From positions 38,302 through 102,301 of the forward strand of contig CAZYBU010000007.1 of NCBI GenBank assembly GCA_964645775.1: a stretch of 64,000 bases of DNA, read 5' to 3'. The stretch's first letter is position 1. Each line of letters opens with the position of its first letter. The notes beneath the pieces are model-generated. The model made no database searches, had not been told where the DNA came from, and saw nothing but the letters and a program-made list of their open reading frames with translations. Made by a program: the position numbers and the translations under genes. The DNA comes from CAZYBU01 sp964645775. Its GTDB lineage: Bacteria > Spirochaetota > UBA4802 > UBA5550. Shown in pieces: positions 11,701-19,535 of this stretch.

Positions 11701-12612
11701 GTCTTCCGGGACACGAACCGGTATGATAAGGCTATCGAGAAGTATACCCGCTCCCTGGAGATATTCAGGGAGCTGGACAATGACCGGCTGACGAGCTATC
11801 CCATGTATGATCTTGCCGTGGTTTACCAGTACCAGGGACAGCTCGATGAATCTCAGGAATACTTCCAGAAGACGGTGGAAATTTATGAGCAGATAGCTTA
11901 CATGAGCGGTCTTTCCGCTGCCCATCTTAACCTTGGGGTCCTCCGGGACAGGAGGGGACATTTTGAAGAGGCCCTTGAATATTTCGGCCGGTCCCTGGAG
12001 ATGGCCCAGCAGCTTCAGGAAGACCTGGCCATAGCGTACACGCTCTTCAGTATAGGTTCCACTTATTACAAGTTATACGATTACAGGAAGGCTCTGGCTT
12101 ATCTGAAAGACTCCTATCGTCTAATGAAAGAGATAAACGCCCTGGGATATTTTGGATATGCCCTCTCCTATCTTGCTTCTCTTTATGCCCGGGACGGAAA
12201 GCTGGAATTCGCCATCCGTACGGCCTATCTTCATATACAGAACATGCAGAAGACGGGGAGCGACGTGGAGAACGGCAGAACATGGCTGGCCATGGCTCTC
12301 ATTATGGAGAAGGAACCAGATCTTAATGATGACCTCTCCAGACGAATTGATGTCATATCCCGCCAGGCTGGACTTGAGAAACCCGGGGCTGAGGACTATT
12401 ATCTGAAGGCCATCGAAGTCTCTTCCCAAGCGAATTACGTCAACACTCTTATACCTGCCCGTCATCACTATGCCCACTTCCTTAAAGACCAAAAAAGAAA
12501 AAATGAAGCCCTTGAACAGATTAATCTTGCCCTGGATCTCGCCGTTACATCTGGATGGGAGAAGATGGAGGAAGATATCCGTGAGGAACTTCGCCACCTG
12601 TTTGGAGAATAA
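8707..12612 (+). CDS. double class III cyclase domain, AAA-type ATPase and TPR signalling protein
   Basis: A 1301-residue cytoplasmic protein. Residues ~22-215 are a class III nucleotide cyclase domain with both metal-binding aspartates (FLDISGF, Asp30; AGDA, Asp80). Residues ~232-400 are a second cyclase homology domain whose first Asp position reads VFISFRE, so it is probably a degenerate partner. From ~410 comes an ATPase module with Walker A GAPGTGKH (about 442-449; His replaces Ser/Thr) and Walker B LLLVVEEAH (about 572). Residues ~820-1290 are TPR repeats. The layout matches adenylate cyclase/ATPase/TPR regulators, in which the cyclase pair makes cAMP and the TPR tail senses a partner. 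The partner and the true product are unknown. Confidence 0.85.
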   Translation: MAGYIPTFIAEKHLTDERQGAFSASVIFLDISGFTKMTSSLMRHGKEGAEVLSGILRDIFGRVVDIIMEEGGWVSTFAGDAATGIFEGRYSNNVWRAALRINELFDKNHLQRTSLGDFSLDVKTGIDRGEVEWGIFETGSGGVYYVRGEGIVGAAEAEHRAASRDIVITSSISTIPENCSIIEDKMDPGYRKLRSPSDSASIPKGRTVRPGKSLKNRNDIENEYVSLDLIPERQVGEFRDITSVFISFREPEKEGGLADLVGEIRSLSVEFGGYFNLLDFGDKGGIILLLFGAPISYENNTLRAVRFARSLLDRRGEEVRIGLASGTAYTGLVGGEKRKTYTALGSVVNLSARISMSAEWGAAETENHTRKSVSDRFTMSDAGKRDFKGISEAVDLFLLGEELSFTHEESITPLGREEESEQIERWLDERLEAAAGIFYVYGAPGTGKHLLGQSVAREASKRFRVIHLLSDTILRKSMNPFIRALPAILLPGKSQTLSDLDASLDEFMKNATGSEEEGRLLEEFRRFLPALFDLLDFPVEDPGWQKLDPQGRFEMQRSAIAHVFFILAIRSPLLLVVEEAHALDEDSRMVFDRIVSGGRNLPLALLALAREGDIRELPTLTYRVQAESESLTLGALGSKAARSLVSRTLGGEPDDELMNYLEERSGFNPLFLTELARHMRAERFIVERKGEFSLSGEDSRVPETLSSIMVSRVDRLPEGVRNLVRLASVIGREFNREILRELASREMSEESDFEKNFKEAFDKGIWSQLHGEIYVFNQPLIQEAAYEMQFQGELKELHGKVAGLISEKFRDDSSYYADQAHHYDRAGMKKETLEALKGAVEYAAYNFKNRKALEFIGRYLDLSEEDQGRLEMYRTAADIYELTGEWSEAIDSLTYGLGISFIGRMRHEQPPFLARLGTIYQKQGNSQQALDVLQRAIILAMEENNRAVLADAYTSMGRAFWSVGNYDEAFNALRQAVYFSKKLRDSEREALAIYYEGVVFRDTNRYDKAIEKYTRSLEIFRELDNDRLTSYPMYDLAVVYQYQGQLDESQEYFQKTVEIYEQIAYMSGLSAAHLNLGVLRDRRGHFEEALEYFGRSLEMAQQLQEDLAIAYTLFSIGSTYYKLYDYRKALAYLKDSYRLMKEINALGYFGYALSYLASLYARDGKLEFAIRTAYLHIQNMQKTGSDVENGRTWLAMALIMEKEPDLNDDLSRRIDVISRQAGLEKPGAEDYYLKAIEVSSQANYVNTLIPARHHYAHFLKDQKRKNEALEQINLALDLAVTSGWEKMEEDIREELRHLFGE

Positions 12613-12781
12613 TCGGCGTATGCTGTCATTTGGTTGACAGTGTAATGCTCACTGCTAACTATTGTAATAGTTGAAACTTGTACCGAAGTTTTGCAATCCT
12701 CTCTGTTATGACACTGAAGGACCGGGATGTTTTGTGAAACAGGTGTTGGGCTCCCGTGAGCTGATTTATTGAGAGAAAGAG

Positions 12782-14218
12782 ATGATTACTGAGAATCTGG
12801 TACAGATACCCTCGGAAGAGATCCGGGACCTGCTGCCCATAATAATTGAGAACGAAATACCTCTCAGAAGAAAGAAGAGCGACGGTTCGTTCAGCTTTAT
12901 ACCGGCCAAAGATTTTGACGCTTACCTGAAGTCGAAACATGTAGAGTTTTATATTGACCCGGAAAGTTTACAAAAGGCCCGTCACGACCACAAAAAGCGC
13001 AATGAGCTGGAAGAGCAGGATAGCGTCGTAGCGGTGAAAGAGGCTCCGTCCGCCGAAGTCGAAGTCCCCCAAGCGGACAAGATCTTTGAGCAGCAGCTGG
13101 AAATGGCCAGGGAGATGGACCTGGGTGAACGTATCCAGGCCCTGATGAACAACAACTACAAGCTCAAGAGCCATTCCGAGACCATCGAACACTTTGATGA
13201 TATCGCCATGGCCCTGGCAGGGGAGGTCTTCTCCAGTTCTCTCATGATGAACAAGGCCACCTTTGAGGACAACCTGGCCGAATCCCAGCCACCTGATGGA
13301 ATGAAACACCTTGTGGAGCAGACCTACAGCCTCATAGAGCACCTTCTTTTAATGCTCAGCCGGGGTAAGGCCTCCTTCAAGGACCTTGCCCGTCTTAACA
13401 GTATTGACACAGGTTCCACCACCCTGGACCACATGAATCGGATGCTCATTCGCATGGTGGCCTTCCTCTTTTTCTATAACAGCTATTTCCAAAAATACTC
13501 TACAGAGGTCCAGAAATTCCGCGCCTATTTTCGCCAGAGATTTCTTCCCTACTATGACCAGATCGTAAAGGGCTCCCAGAATACCACCCTGGAGGTTGTT
13601 TTCAGGGGCGGTATCGGTCCGCTTAAGGACAGGAAGTCCTTTATCGAGTACAGTATGAGCGGCCTGATGCACGATATCGGTAAGCTCCCTGAGATCTATT
13701 ACCATGACGGGGGAGAAGGATACAATGTGCGGAAGGCCAGCCGGCACGTCTTCGATGGCTATAATATGCTCCTCCAGTCAAAACAGTTTTCATGGGGAAC
13801 GGTGGGTGCCTGTCTTCTTCACCATGATTACTATAACGCCCCCTACGGTTACCGGCAGTTGGATACCTTCAAACAGAAGTTTCCTGAGCGACGTACTCAG
13901 GACAGGTCCGGTACCAGCATAACATACCTCATGTCCCATAGCATCAATGATGTAGGATACGGAGCGGCTATCGGCTATTTTCCTTCAAAGGTCCTTGAGC
14001 TTATAGACGTGTTCGATTCCATGACCGATGAACGGAAAAAATACAGGCGATCGGCCTTTTCCCCCGAAGAAGCCGTCCAGGCCATGAAGAACGATTTCCT
14101 GGACGGATCCTACCCCGGGATAGACCCGATCCTCTATAATATTTTTATCGATTTTCTAAGCGTCAGTGGAGTCATCAGCGGCGGTTCCGGGATATCGAGG
14201 GAAAGCCTTAAGATTTAA
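12782..14218 (+). CDS. HD-GYP-like phosphohydrolase
   Basis: A 478-residue cytoplasmic protein without membrane segments. The N-terminal ~110 residues hold a small unrecognised domain. The middle (about 115-290) is helical. The catalytic core shows GLMHDIGKLPE (His297-Asp298) and, later, LLHHDYYNAPYGYR, a divergent form of the HHExxDGxGYP motif. HD-GYP proteins hydrolyse cyclic di-GMP or related nucleotides; the altered GYP motif makes the substrate uncertain. It lies 169 bases after the cyclase gene in the same direction, so the two may be functionally linked. Its stop codon overlaps the A-tract that serves the opposite-strand terminator. Confidence 0.8.
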   Translation: MITENLVQIPSEEIRDLLPIIIENEIPLRRKKSDGSFSFIPAKDFDAYLKSKHVEFYIDPESLQKARHDHKKRNELEEQDSVVAVKEAPSAEVEVPQADKIFEQQLEMAREMDLGERIQALMNNNYKLKSHSETIEHFDDIAMALAGEVFSSSLMMNKATFEDNLAESQPPDGMKHLVEQTYSLIEHLLLMLSRGKASFKDLARLNSIDTGSTTLDHMNRMLIRMVAFLFFYNSYFQKYSTEVQKFRAYFRQRFLPYYDQIVKGSQNTTLEVVFRGGIGPLKDRKSFIEYSMSGLMHDIGKLPEIYYHDGGEGYNVRKASRHVFDGYNMLLQSKQFSWGTVGACLLHHDYYNAPYGYRQLDTFKQKFPERRTQDRSGTSITYLMSHSINDVGYGAAIGYFPSKVLELIDVFDSMTDERKKYRRSAFSPEEAVQAMKNDFLDGSYPGIDPILYNIFIDFLSVSGVISGGSGISRESLKI

Positions 14219-14241
14219 AAAAAGACCCGGTTTCCCGGGTC
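14217..14241 (-). terminator. intrinsic terminator for the SDR gene
   Basis: The perfect 7-bp stem GACCCGG/CCGGGTC (14224-14230 and 14235-14241, tetraloop TTTC) is followed on the minus strand by seven Ts (14223-14217). It should stop leftward transcription from the SDR gene. On the plus strand it lies directly after the HD gene but lacks a T-tract. A second perfect inverted repeat, AATCCTCA/TGAGGATT, lies next to it at 14250-14272. Confidence 0.75.
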
Positions 14242-14424
14242 AGGATAACAATCCTCATGTTAGCTGAGGATTATGGTTGCATATCCCTGGAGGCTGAAAA
14301 AGGTATGCTGGCAGCAGAAACGGGAAGAGTATCCTTGCCATTTTATGCTGCGGATAAACAGTTACAAAAATTGACTGATATGTCAATCATTTTTGGCAAT
14401 AAAAAGCCTTTTTTTAAGGTATTC

Positions 14425-15216
14425 TCAAAAGAGCCGTCGAGTCTTTCCTCCATCTATGGGGATTGCCGCGCCTGTGATGTACGTGTTTCTTGGCGAACAG
14501 AGAAAAGCGGCCAGATCTCCGATCTCCTCCGGGTTTCCCGGACGTCCAAGGGGAATGTCTCCCGCGAATTCATCCAGGTATTCCTCCACGGTGATTCCCC
14601 GGCTTTCAGCCCGTTCCCGGGCCAGTTCGCGGATACGATCGGTCATGAATATACCGGGACAGATACTGTTGACCAGTATTCCAAAGGGGGCCATCTCCCG
14701 GGCCAGTGCCTTGGCCAGGCCCAGGACGGCGGGGCGGGATGCGTTGGAAAGAATGAGACCCTCCATGGCCTCCAGGCCGGCGATGGAGACGATCTGGCCG
14801 ATGCGGCCGAAACCCTGCTCTTGCATGCCGGGGATCACAAGGGACGAGAGATGGGTGAGGGAACCCAGGGCCAGGTCGATGGCCAGCTGCCAGTTTTCCG
14901 GGCCGTGAGTAAGGAAGGGTCCGGGAGGCGGACCGCCGGCATTGGAGAAAAGAATATCGATACCACCGAATTCTTCTTTTGCCTTTTCCACGAGGTGTTC
15001 CCTATCATCCGGCTTCGTAAGGTCCGCGGGAAGGGGCAGGGGACGATTGCCGGTCTCTTCCTTCAATCGGGAGGCTGCAGCTTCCAGTTCCTTTTTGTTT
15101 CTCGCTGCCAAGGCCACACGGGCCCCTTCCATGAGGAGTGAACGGGCCACGGCATATCCCAGGCCGCGGCTTGAACCTCCCACGATGGCCCGTTTATTTT
15201 CCAGGTACAGTTCCAT
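14425..15216 (-). CDS. short-chain dehydrogenase/reductase family protein, catalytic Tyr and Lys replaced
   Basis: A Rossmann-fold SDR of 263 residues. Residues 12-20 hold the cofactor motif GGSSRGLG, and residues 91-94 hold the SNAG motif. The catalytic serine is kept (Ser144 in IVSIAG). At the positions of the YxxxK dyad the sequence reads SNASR, so Tyr becomes Ser157 and Lys becomes Arg161; the helix-E Asn position reads Asp114. Other SDRs annotated as 3-oxoacyl-ACP reductases share this degenerate pattern, so it may be a real subfamily with altered or no reductase activity. I chose the start at 15216 because AAAAGGAGG lies just upstream; an ATG further up adds eleven residues. Confidence 0.85.
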   Translation of the reverse strand: MELYLENKRAIVGGSSRGLGYAVARSLLMEGARVALAARNKKELEAAASRLKEETGNRPLPLPADLTKPDDREHLVEKAKEEFGGIDILFSNAGGPPPGPFLTHGPENWQLAIDLALGSLTHLSSLVIPGMQEQGFGRIGQIVSIAGLEAMEGLILSNASRPAVLGLAKALAREMAPFGILVNSICPGIFMTDRIRELARERAESRGITVEEYLDEFAGDIPLGRPGNPEEIGDLAAFLCSPRNTYITGAAIPIDGGKTRRLF

Positions 15217-15360
15217 GGGTACCTCCTTTTCCAGATTAAAAAGTTCCATATAAGGAGGATAGGGTCAAGCCGGTTTCAGGAAGCATTTTCCTCTTGTAAA
15301 TGTGAACAGCTACCGTAGAATCCAGTAGAAATAGAGGAAATAAAGAACCGGAGGGAGCCT

Positions 15361-15771
15361 GTGATAAAAACCCGTTATGCAACGATTGGATTTATCCTTC
15401 CCGCCCTGTTCGCCGTGTCCGTTGCATTTTCCGGGACCTTTTTCAGCACTGGGGAGAGGGTATACGCCCAGTGGAAGCCTAACGCATGGTATGCGGGCAA
15501 AGTCGAAGGCACGTGTGCTGTCGGCTGGGAGGTCCTCTTCGATGACGGGGACAGGAAGTGCTGTTCCCGCCATCATATCGCCGCGGACAGGGTTCCGGCC
15601 GAAGATAAACTGAACGTGGGCGCCAGGGTCCTGGCTCTCTGGACCGACGGAAGGTATTATCCCGGCATCATTGCCGAGCTCGACAGGGGACGCTATTTCA
15701 TCCAGTTTGATGACGGTGACACACGAACCGTGCTCAGGGAGGAAATTCGTCTTCTGGCGCCGCCCGGGTAG
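15361..15771 (+). CDS. exported protein with two Tudor-like domains
   Basis: A 136-residue protein with an N-terminal signal sequence (about residues 1-28, hydrophobic from TIGFILPALFAVSVAF). The mature part is two copies of one ~45-residue unit: GERVYAQW...WYAGKV...VLFDDGD and GARVLALW...YYPGII...IQFDDGD. This is the barrel-like Tudor/Agenet pattern, with aromatic residues and a closing FDDGD turn. Such domains in eukaryotes bind methylated Lys or Arg; in bacteria the ligand is mostly unknown. A lone exported pair suggests a periplasmic binding or wall-associated role. The start is GTG with GGAGGGAG upstream. It converges on the MFS gene. Confidence 0.75.
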   Translation: MIKTRYATIGFILPALFAVSVAFSGTFFSTGERVYAQWKPNAWYAGKVEGTCAVGWEVLFDDGDRKCCSRHHIAADRVPAEDKLNVGARVLALWTDGRYYPGIIAELDRGRYFIQFDDGDTRTVLREEIRLLAPPG

Positions 15772-15810
15772 ACTCTTCCGGGAGATAAGGCGGGGCCGTG
15801 TGGCGGGACA

Positions 15811-17160
15811 TTACTCGGAAGAAGAGGACGGCTTATCTCTGCCCCGAACCTTCTCGTTCACGTTGTCTGCCCTGAAAGAAAGTACAAACATGATCGCCGC
15901 GATGACAAGGCTCATGAATCCGGCCTGGAAATAGCTGTCAAACCACCTGAGTGAGAGGCTGAAGAGAAAGGGACCCAGGGCGCTTCCCGCCACCATCCAG
16001 CTGGCCGCGAATCCCGAGATGGCGCCCAGATGCCGGGTCCCATAGAAACGGGGCCAGGTGATGGTCGAGAGAATACCGAACATTCCCTGGGAAATTCCGT
16101 TCCCCGCAATAAGCATCCACACCGGAACCTCATTTCCGAGAAACATGACTCCGGCGGCAGAGAGCATGATGCTCGCTATGTGAATGTAAAGAAGCAGCTT
16201 CAGTCGGATGTAATCGCTGACCCATCCTGCAATGAAATGAGTAACAACGGCGACTACGGCCGATGGGAGAAAGATGGCGATGGCAGCGTCCCGGTTCATC
16301 CCGCTGGTTTCGAAAATACTGACGATATGGAACGTTGTGGCTGTTATATGGTAAGAGAAGAGGCCAAGGGACAGAATGTAGATCCAGTAGGAATAATGCT
16401 TCACCGCTTCACCGAGGGTGTAGTCTCGTATCGGTTCGTAGAGAGGACCGGAACCTTTTGTATCAAGATGAAGTTCCCTTCCATCGGGGATGAGTCCGTG
16501 CTGCTGGGGATTGTCCCGGAACAAGATAATGGCTAAAAGGGTAAAAACCACGCCCACGAAGAAGGCTATCATTAGATAGGCCCTCTGCCAGGTATACGTC
16601 TCGATAAGAAGTCCGAATATCCTGGGGGCGTAAGAGAACCCGAAGGCGATAAAGATGCCGAGAAGAGCGCTGACAAGGCCACGTCTCTGGTTAAACCATT
16701 TCATCACCATGTTTCTTGAGACCATGGTGAGAACTCCCTGGCCGAAGAATCGTATTCCCATGAAACCGAGGGTGATGAGGGGAAAGATGACAAAAGGAGC
16801 GCTAACCGGGAAGATGCCGGTAAGGAAGGCGTTTATCTCACCTATACGGGTTATATAGAGAAGGGAAAGCGCAAGGAACACGGAAGCGGCCGGCCCCACC
16901 ACCCGTGCGCCGAAACGGTCGTAGAGGGTGCCGGCATATGTCAAAAAGAGTGAACTGGTTATTGTTCCGATGAGGTAGGCCAGGCTTAAGCCGACTCTGG
17001 AAACTTCCAGGTGAGATATTAGAGGCTCCGTAAACATGGAGACCCCGATGGTCTGCCCCGGGGTACTTACGATTGTCCCGATGATTCCCATGACCAGGAT
17101 GAGCCATCCGTAGAAGAACGGAAATCTCTCCGGCTTGATGATGTCAGGTAGATGTTTCAA
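15811..17160 (-). CDS. MFS transporter
   Basis: A 449-residue inner-membrane protein with twelve hydrophobic segments in two halves joined by a charged loop (about residues 210-235). The N-terminus KPERFPFFYGWLI is common among oxalate/formate antiporter-like and monocarboxylate-type MFS proteins. The cytoplasmic loop between helices 2 and 3 carries the LYDRFGARVVG version of the family signature. The substrate cannot be read from the sequence; a small organic anion is a reasonable guess from the subfamily look. It is transcribed alone, leftwards, with a 230-base AT-rich region shared with the serine hydrolase. Confidence 0.85.
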   Translation of the reverse strand: MKHLPDIIKPERFPFFYGWLILVMGIIGTIVSTPGQTIGVSMFTEPLISHLEVSRVGLSLAYLIGTITSSLFLTYAGTLYDRFGARVVGPAASVFLALSLLYITRIGEINAFLTGIFPVSAPFVIFPLITLGFMGIRFFGQGVLTMVSRNMVMKWFNQRRGLVSALLGIFIAFGFSYAPRIFGLLIETYTWQRAYLMIAFFVGVVFTLLAIILFRDNPQQHGLIPDGRELHLDTKGSGPLYEPIRDYTLGEAVKHYSYWIYILSLGLFSYHITATTFHIVSIFETSGMNRDAAIAIFLPSAVVAVVTHFIAGWVSDYIRLKLLLYIHIASIMLSAAGVMFLGNEVPVWMLIAGNGISQGMFGILSTITWPRFYGTRHLGAISGFAASWMVAGSALGPFLFSLSLRWFDSYFQAGFMSLVIAAIMFVLSFRADNVNEKVRGRDKPSSSSE

Positions 17161-17390
17161 CAGGCAACCTTTCTTTTTATTCGTTTCAGGAATGTCATTG
17201 AATGGGATACCCTTTTACTTGTAAATCGATTCTTTTGAAGTTGTCGGGAGACAGGTGCGATACTCAATGATTTTTTCCCATCCTTAAAAGCGGGCTATGC
17301 CCGGACAAAAGGCGATTTTTTAATAATTCGCTTGTTATATTTATACAATGAAATAATGTAATGATACTATGGAAACCCGGGGGGCTGTCT

Positions 17391-18614
17391 ATGAAAACCA
17401 GGACCGGTAAGATAATTCTCGCAGGCGCGCTTGTCATTCTCGCGGGAGTGATGATTGCGGGTGTGATGAATTATGATCGTCTTCTTCGATTGTACCGTGT
17501 GATTCATCTTTTCGACGAAGATCAGATAGTTCAGAATTTCCAGAACATGGGGGCTATCTTTGATTCCAGAAAAATGGAAAAGAGCGGGTCTCCGTTTATA
17601 TTTAAGAGAAACATGGGTGAACTTCCTGAGGAGTATCTCTTCCAGGGGGAGAAAAAGAAAATACGAGAATGGCTGAAAAAGGTCGAAACAACGGGACTTC
17701 TGGTACTCAGGGATGATACAATTCTTTTCGAGAAATACTATCTGGGACATTCGGAATCGAAACAGCATATATCCTGGTCTGTGGCTAAGTCCTTTATCTC
17801 AGCCCTCCTGGGCATAGCTCATCATGAAGGATATATCGATAGTATTGAAGATCCTGTTACAAAATATCTTCCTTATCTGACGGGTACCGGCTATGACAAT
17901 GTTTCTATCAAGGATGTATTGCAGATGTCTTCCGGGGTCAGGTTCAATGAAGATTATGGAGATTTTCATTCTGATATCAACAGGATGGGACGGGTCTTCG
18001 CCCTGAACACTCCCATGGATGAGTTTGTTGCTACACTGGAACGGGAAAAGGAACCGGGGACATGGCACCATTACGTCAGTATGGACACCCAGGTCCTGGG
18101 CATGATTATCCGGAAGACCACCGGAAAGACCATAAGTGAATACATGAAGGAGAAACTATGGGAGCCTCTCGGTATGGAATCGGACGCATTCTGGCTTATA
18201 GATGGTAAAGGGATGGAAGCTGTCTTTGGGGGATTGAACGCCACTCTCCGGGATTACGCCCGTTTTGGCCGGTTGTATCTTCACCAGGGGAGATGGCAGG
18301 AGAAACAGATTGTACCTGAAAAATGGGTCAAGTCGTCTATTACTCCCGATGGTCCCCATCTAAAACCGGGTAAGAACCCGATGTCCACGTCTCCCATGGG
18401 TTACGGCTACCAGTGGTGGATACCCATAAACCCTGACGGAGATTTTATGGCTATAGGGATTTATGGACAGGCCATTTATATTTATCCGAAATATGGGATT
18501 ATCATAGCACGTAACGGGGCCTACGCGGATTATAACCAGGAAGGGGGCAGGATGGAAGTGGAAAGCGTCGAAGTCTACCGTGCCATAGCCCGGAAAATGG
18601 GGTCAGGCAAGTAG
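17391..18614 (+). CDS. membrane-anchored serine hydrolase, class C beta-lactamase fold
   Basis: A 407-residue protein with one N-terminal membrane helix (about residues 8-28) and an external beta-lactamase/penicillin-binding-like domain. The catalytic SxxK motif is SVAK in SWSVAKSFISALLG, and the second motif is YVS in HHYVSMDTQ, the YxN/YxS position. Family members act as esterases, D-aminopeptidases or beta-lactamase-like hydrolases; this one cannot be assigned a substrate. I start at 17391, with CGGGGGG upstream, rather than at 17361. Base composition is slightly more AT-rich than in its neighbours. Confidence 0.85.
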   Translation: MKTRTGKIILAGALVILAGVMIAGVMNYDRLLRLYRVIHLFDEDQIVQNFQNMGAIFDSRKMEKSGSPFIFKRNMGELPEEYLFQGEKKKIREWLKKVETTGLLVLRDDTILFEKYYLGHSESKQHISWSVAKSFISALLGIAHHEGYIDSIEDPVTKYLPYLTGTGYDNVSIKDVLQMSSGVRFNEDYGDFHSDINRMGRVFALNTPMDEFVATLEREKEPGTWHHYVSMDTQVLGMIIRKTTGKTISEYMKEKLWEPLGMESDAFWLIDGKGMEAVFGGLNATLRDYARFGRLYLHQGRWQEKQIVPEKWVKSSITPDGPHLKPGKNPMSTSPMGYGYQWWIPINPDGDFMAIGIYGQAIYIYPKYGIIIARNGAYADYNQEGGRMEVESVEVYRAIARKMGSGK

Positions 18615-18679
18615 ACGACAGGCTTTATGTGTTAACGTATTCTCCATGGCTATAACGAATGCTAAGAATTTGATTCCCT

Positions 18680-18868
18680 TCAAAGGGTGTTGGAGAGAAA
18701 AGCCAGGGCCGCGTGCAAAAAGGCGGTTATAACCAGGATAATTCCGGTTTTGCGGTGAACGATAAAGGATACCTTAACAAGACGGAGGCCTGTCAGGAGC
18801 TGGAAAAGTACGAGCAGACCGTTAATTATACCCAGGATAAGAATGATGGACAGGTTACCGATCGTCAT
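18680..18868 (-). CDS. small two-helix membrane protein
   Basis: A 62-residue protein that is almost wholly two hydrophobic helices (about 5-28 and 36-60) joined by a basic turn (VHRKTG). The start has an excellent AGGAGG eight bases upstream (minus strand), so translation is likely. The HRKTG...FLHAALAF pattern puts one histidine at the membrane edge and one inside helix 2, which recalls small DUF4405/cytochrome b-like membrane proteins. Haem binding is only a possibility. It lies eight bases downstream of the superoxide-reductase-like gene and is probably cotranscribed with it. Confidence 0.65.
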   Translation of the reverse strand: MTIGNLSIILILGIINGLLVLFQLLTGLRLVKVSFIVHRKTGIILVITAFLHAALAFLSNTL

Positions 18869-18876
18869 GGATCCTC

Positions 18877-19248
18877 CTATTTGGCGTTAATAGTATGGGT
18901 TTTGTTTCCTCTGCTTCCATGAATGTTGCAATTGGCTTCGGCCTCAATATTCATGGTCTCCGTGATCTTCAATTCGTAAGAAACTGAAAAGTCTTCATTC
19001 TCGGCCCGATCAAAGGCGCTGTATTCCCACCGTTTGACTTCCTGATCATTGACCAGGAGGGTGACGTAATCGACATAGTGAAGAATATTGTTCCCGTCAT
19101 GGGTAATCTGGAGAATAAGAGTAACGGTTTCTCCCTTCTGGGCCGAGCGGGGAGCTTTTATGGATAACCCTGCCTTGTCAGCGAAAGCGGTCACGGAAAA
19201 GAAGAGTGTCATTATTGTGAATAGGGTGATAGAGATGGCTCTTTTCAT
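18877..19248 (-). CDS. exported superoxide reductase-like (desulfoferrodoxin centre II) protein
   Basis: A 123-residue protein with a signal peptide (residues 1-23, ending AFA) and a small beta-sandwich. The metal-site layout of superoxide reductase is visible: ITHDGNNILHY gives His50 and His57, and ANCNIHG gives Cys107 and His110, matching the HPxxxxH and CNxHG motifs of centre II. The fourth histidine of the classical site, normally about 20 residues before the first pair, appears to be Lys31. The N-terminal desulforedoxin domain is absent. It may be a periplasmic iron protein for oxygen or radical defence, or a related non-reductase. It is followed by the two-helix membrane protein. Confidence 0.7.
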   Translation of the reverse strand: MKRAISITLFTIMTLFFSVTAFADKAGLSIKAPRSAQKGETVTLILQITHDGNNILHYVDYVTLLVNDQEVKRWEYSAFDRAENEDFSVSYELKITETMNIEAEANCNIHGSRGNKTHTINAK

Positions 19249-19330
19249 GATTTATCCTTTAATATTAATTTGTACTATTGAATTATAAGCAGGATGGCGT
19301 TTTCTTTCAAGACATATTTCCTCATTTATT

Positions 19331-19371
19331 TGATAACAGCGCATTGTATCGTGATAACAGGGGATTGATAA
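19331..19371. promoter_or_regulatory. direct repeats TGATAACAG in a divergent promoter region
   Basis: Two exact TGATAACAG copies (19331-19339 and 19352-19360) lie 21 bp apart, two helical turns. A third partial copy, TGATAA, starts at 19366. They sit in the 287-base region between the leftward superoxide-reductase-like gene and the rightward mscS gene. The phasing suggests binding of a regulator to one face of the DNA, but I cannot name it. Confidence 0.4.
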
Positions 19372-19535
19372 GGGGGCCTGTCGGCTGAAAAAGGGTTGAT
19401 CCAGGAAAAAGCATGTGATGACAGTGACAGTATTATATTTTTACCTTTCTTAACCCCTTTGCCGGATCGGGTAACGGTTACTGCGTCATTCGTACCGGGA
19501 GACCCCGGTTATCCGGCATGAACTGGAGAAAACCG

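Noticed and set aside
12623..12640. CTGTCA/TGACAG inverted repeat with a TTGACA-like hexamer before the HD gene
   Set aside because: The stem is only 6 bp, and the nearest -10-like hexamer is 20 bases away, too far for a confident promoter.
14241..15141. A long plus-strand frame opposite the SDR gene
   Set aside because: The minus-strand SDR shows a clear fold, a ribosome binding site and a terminator; the plus-strand frame shows none.
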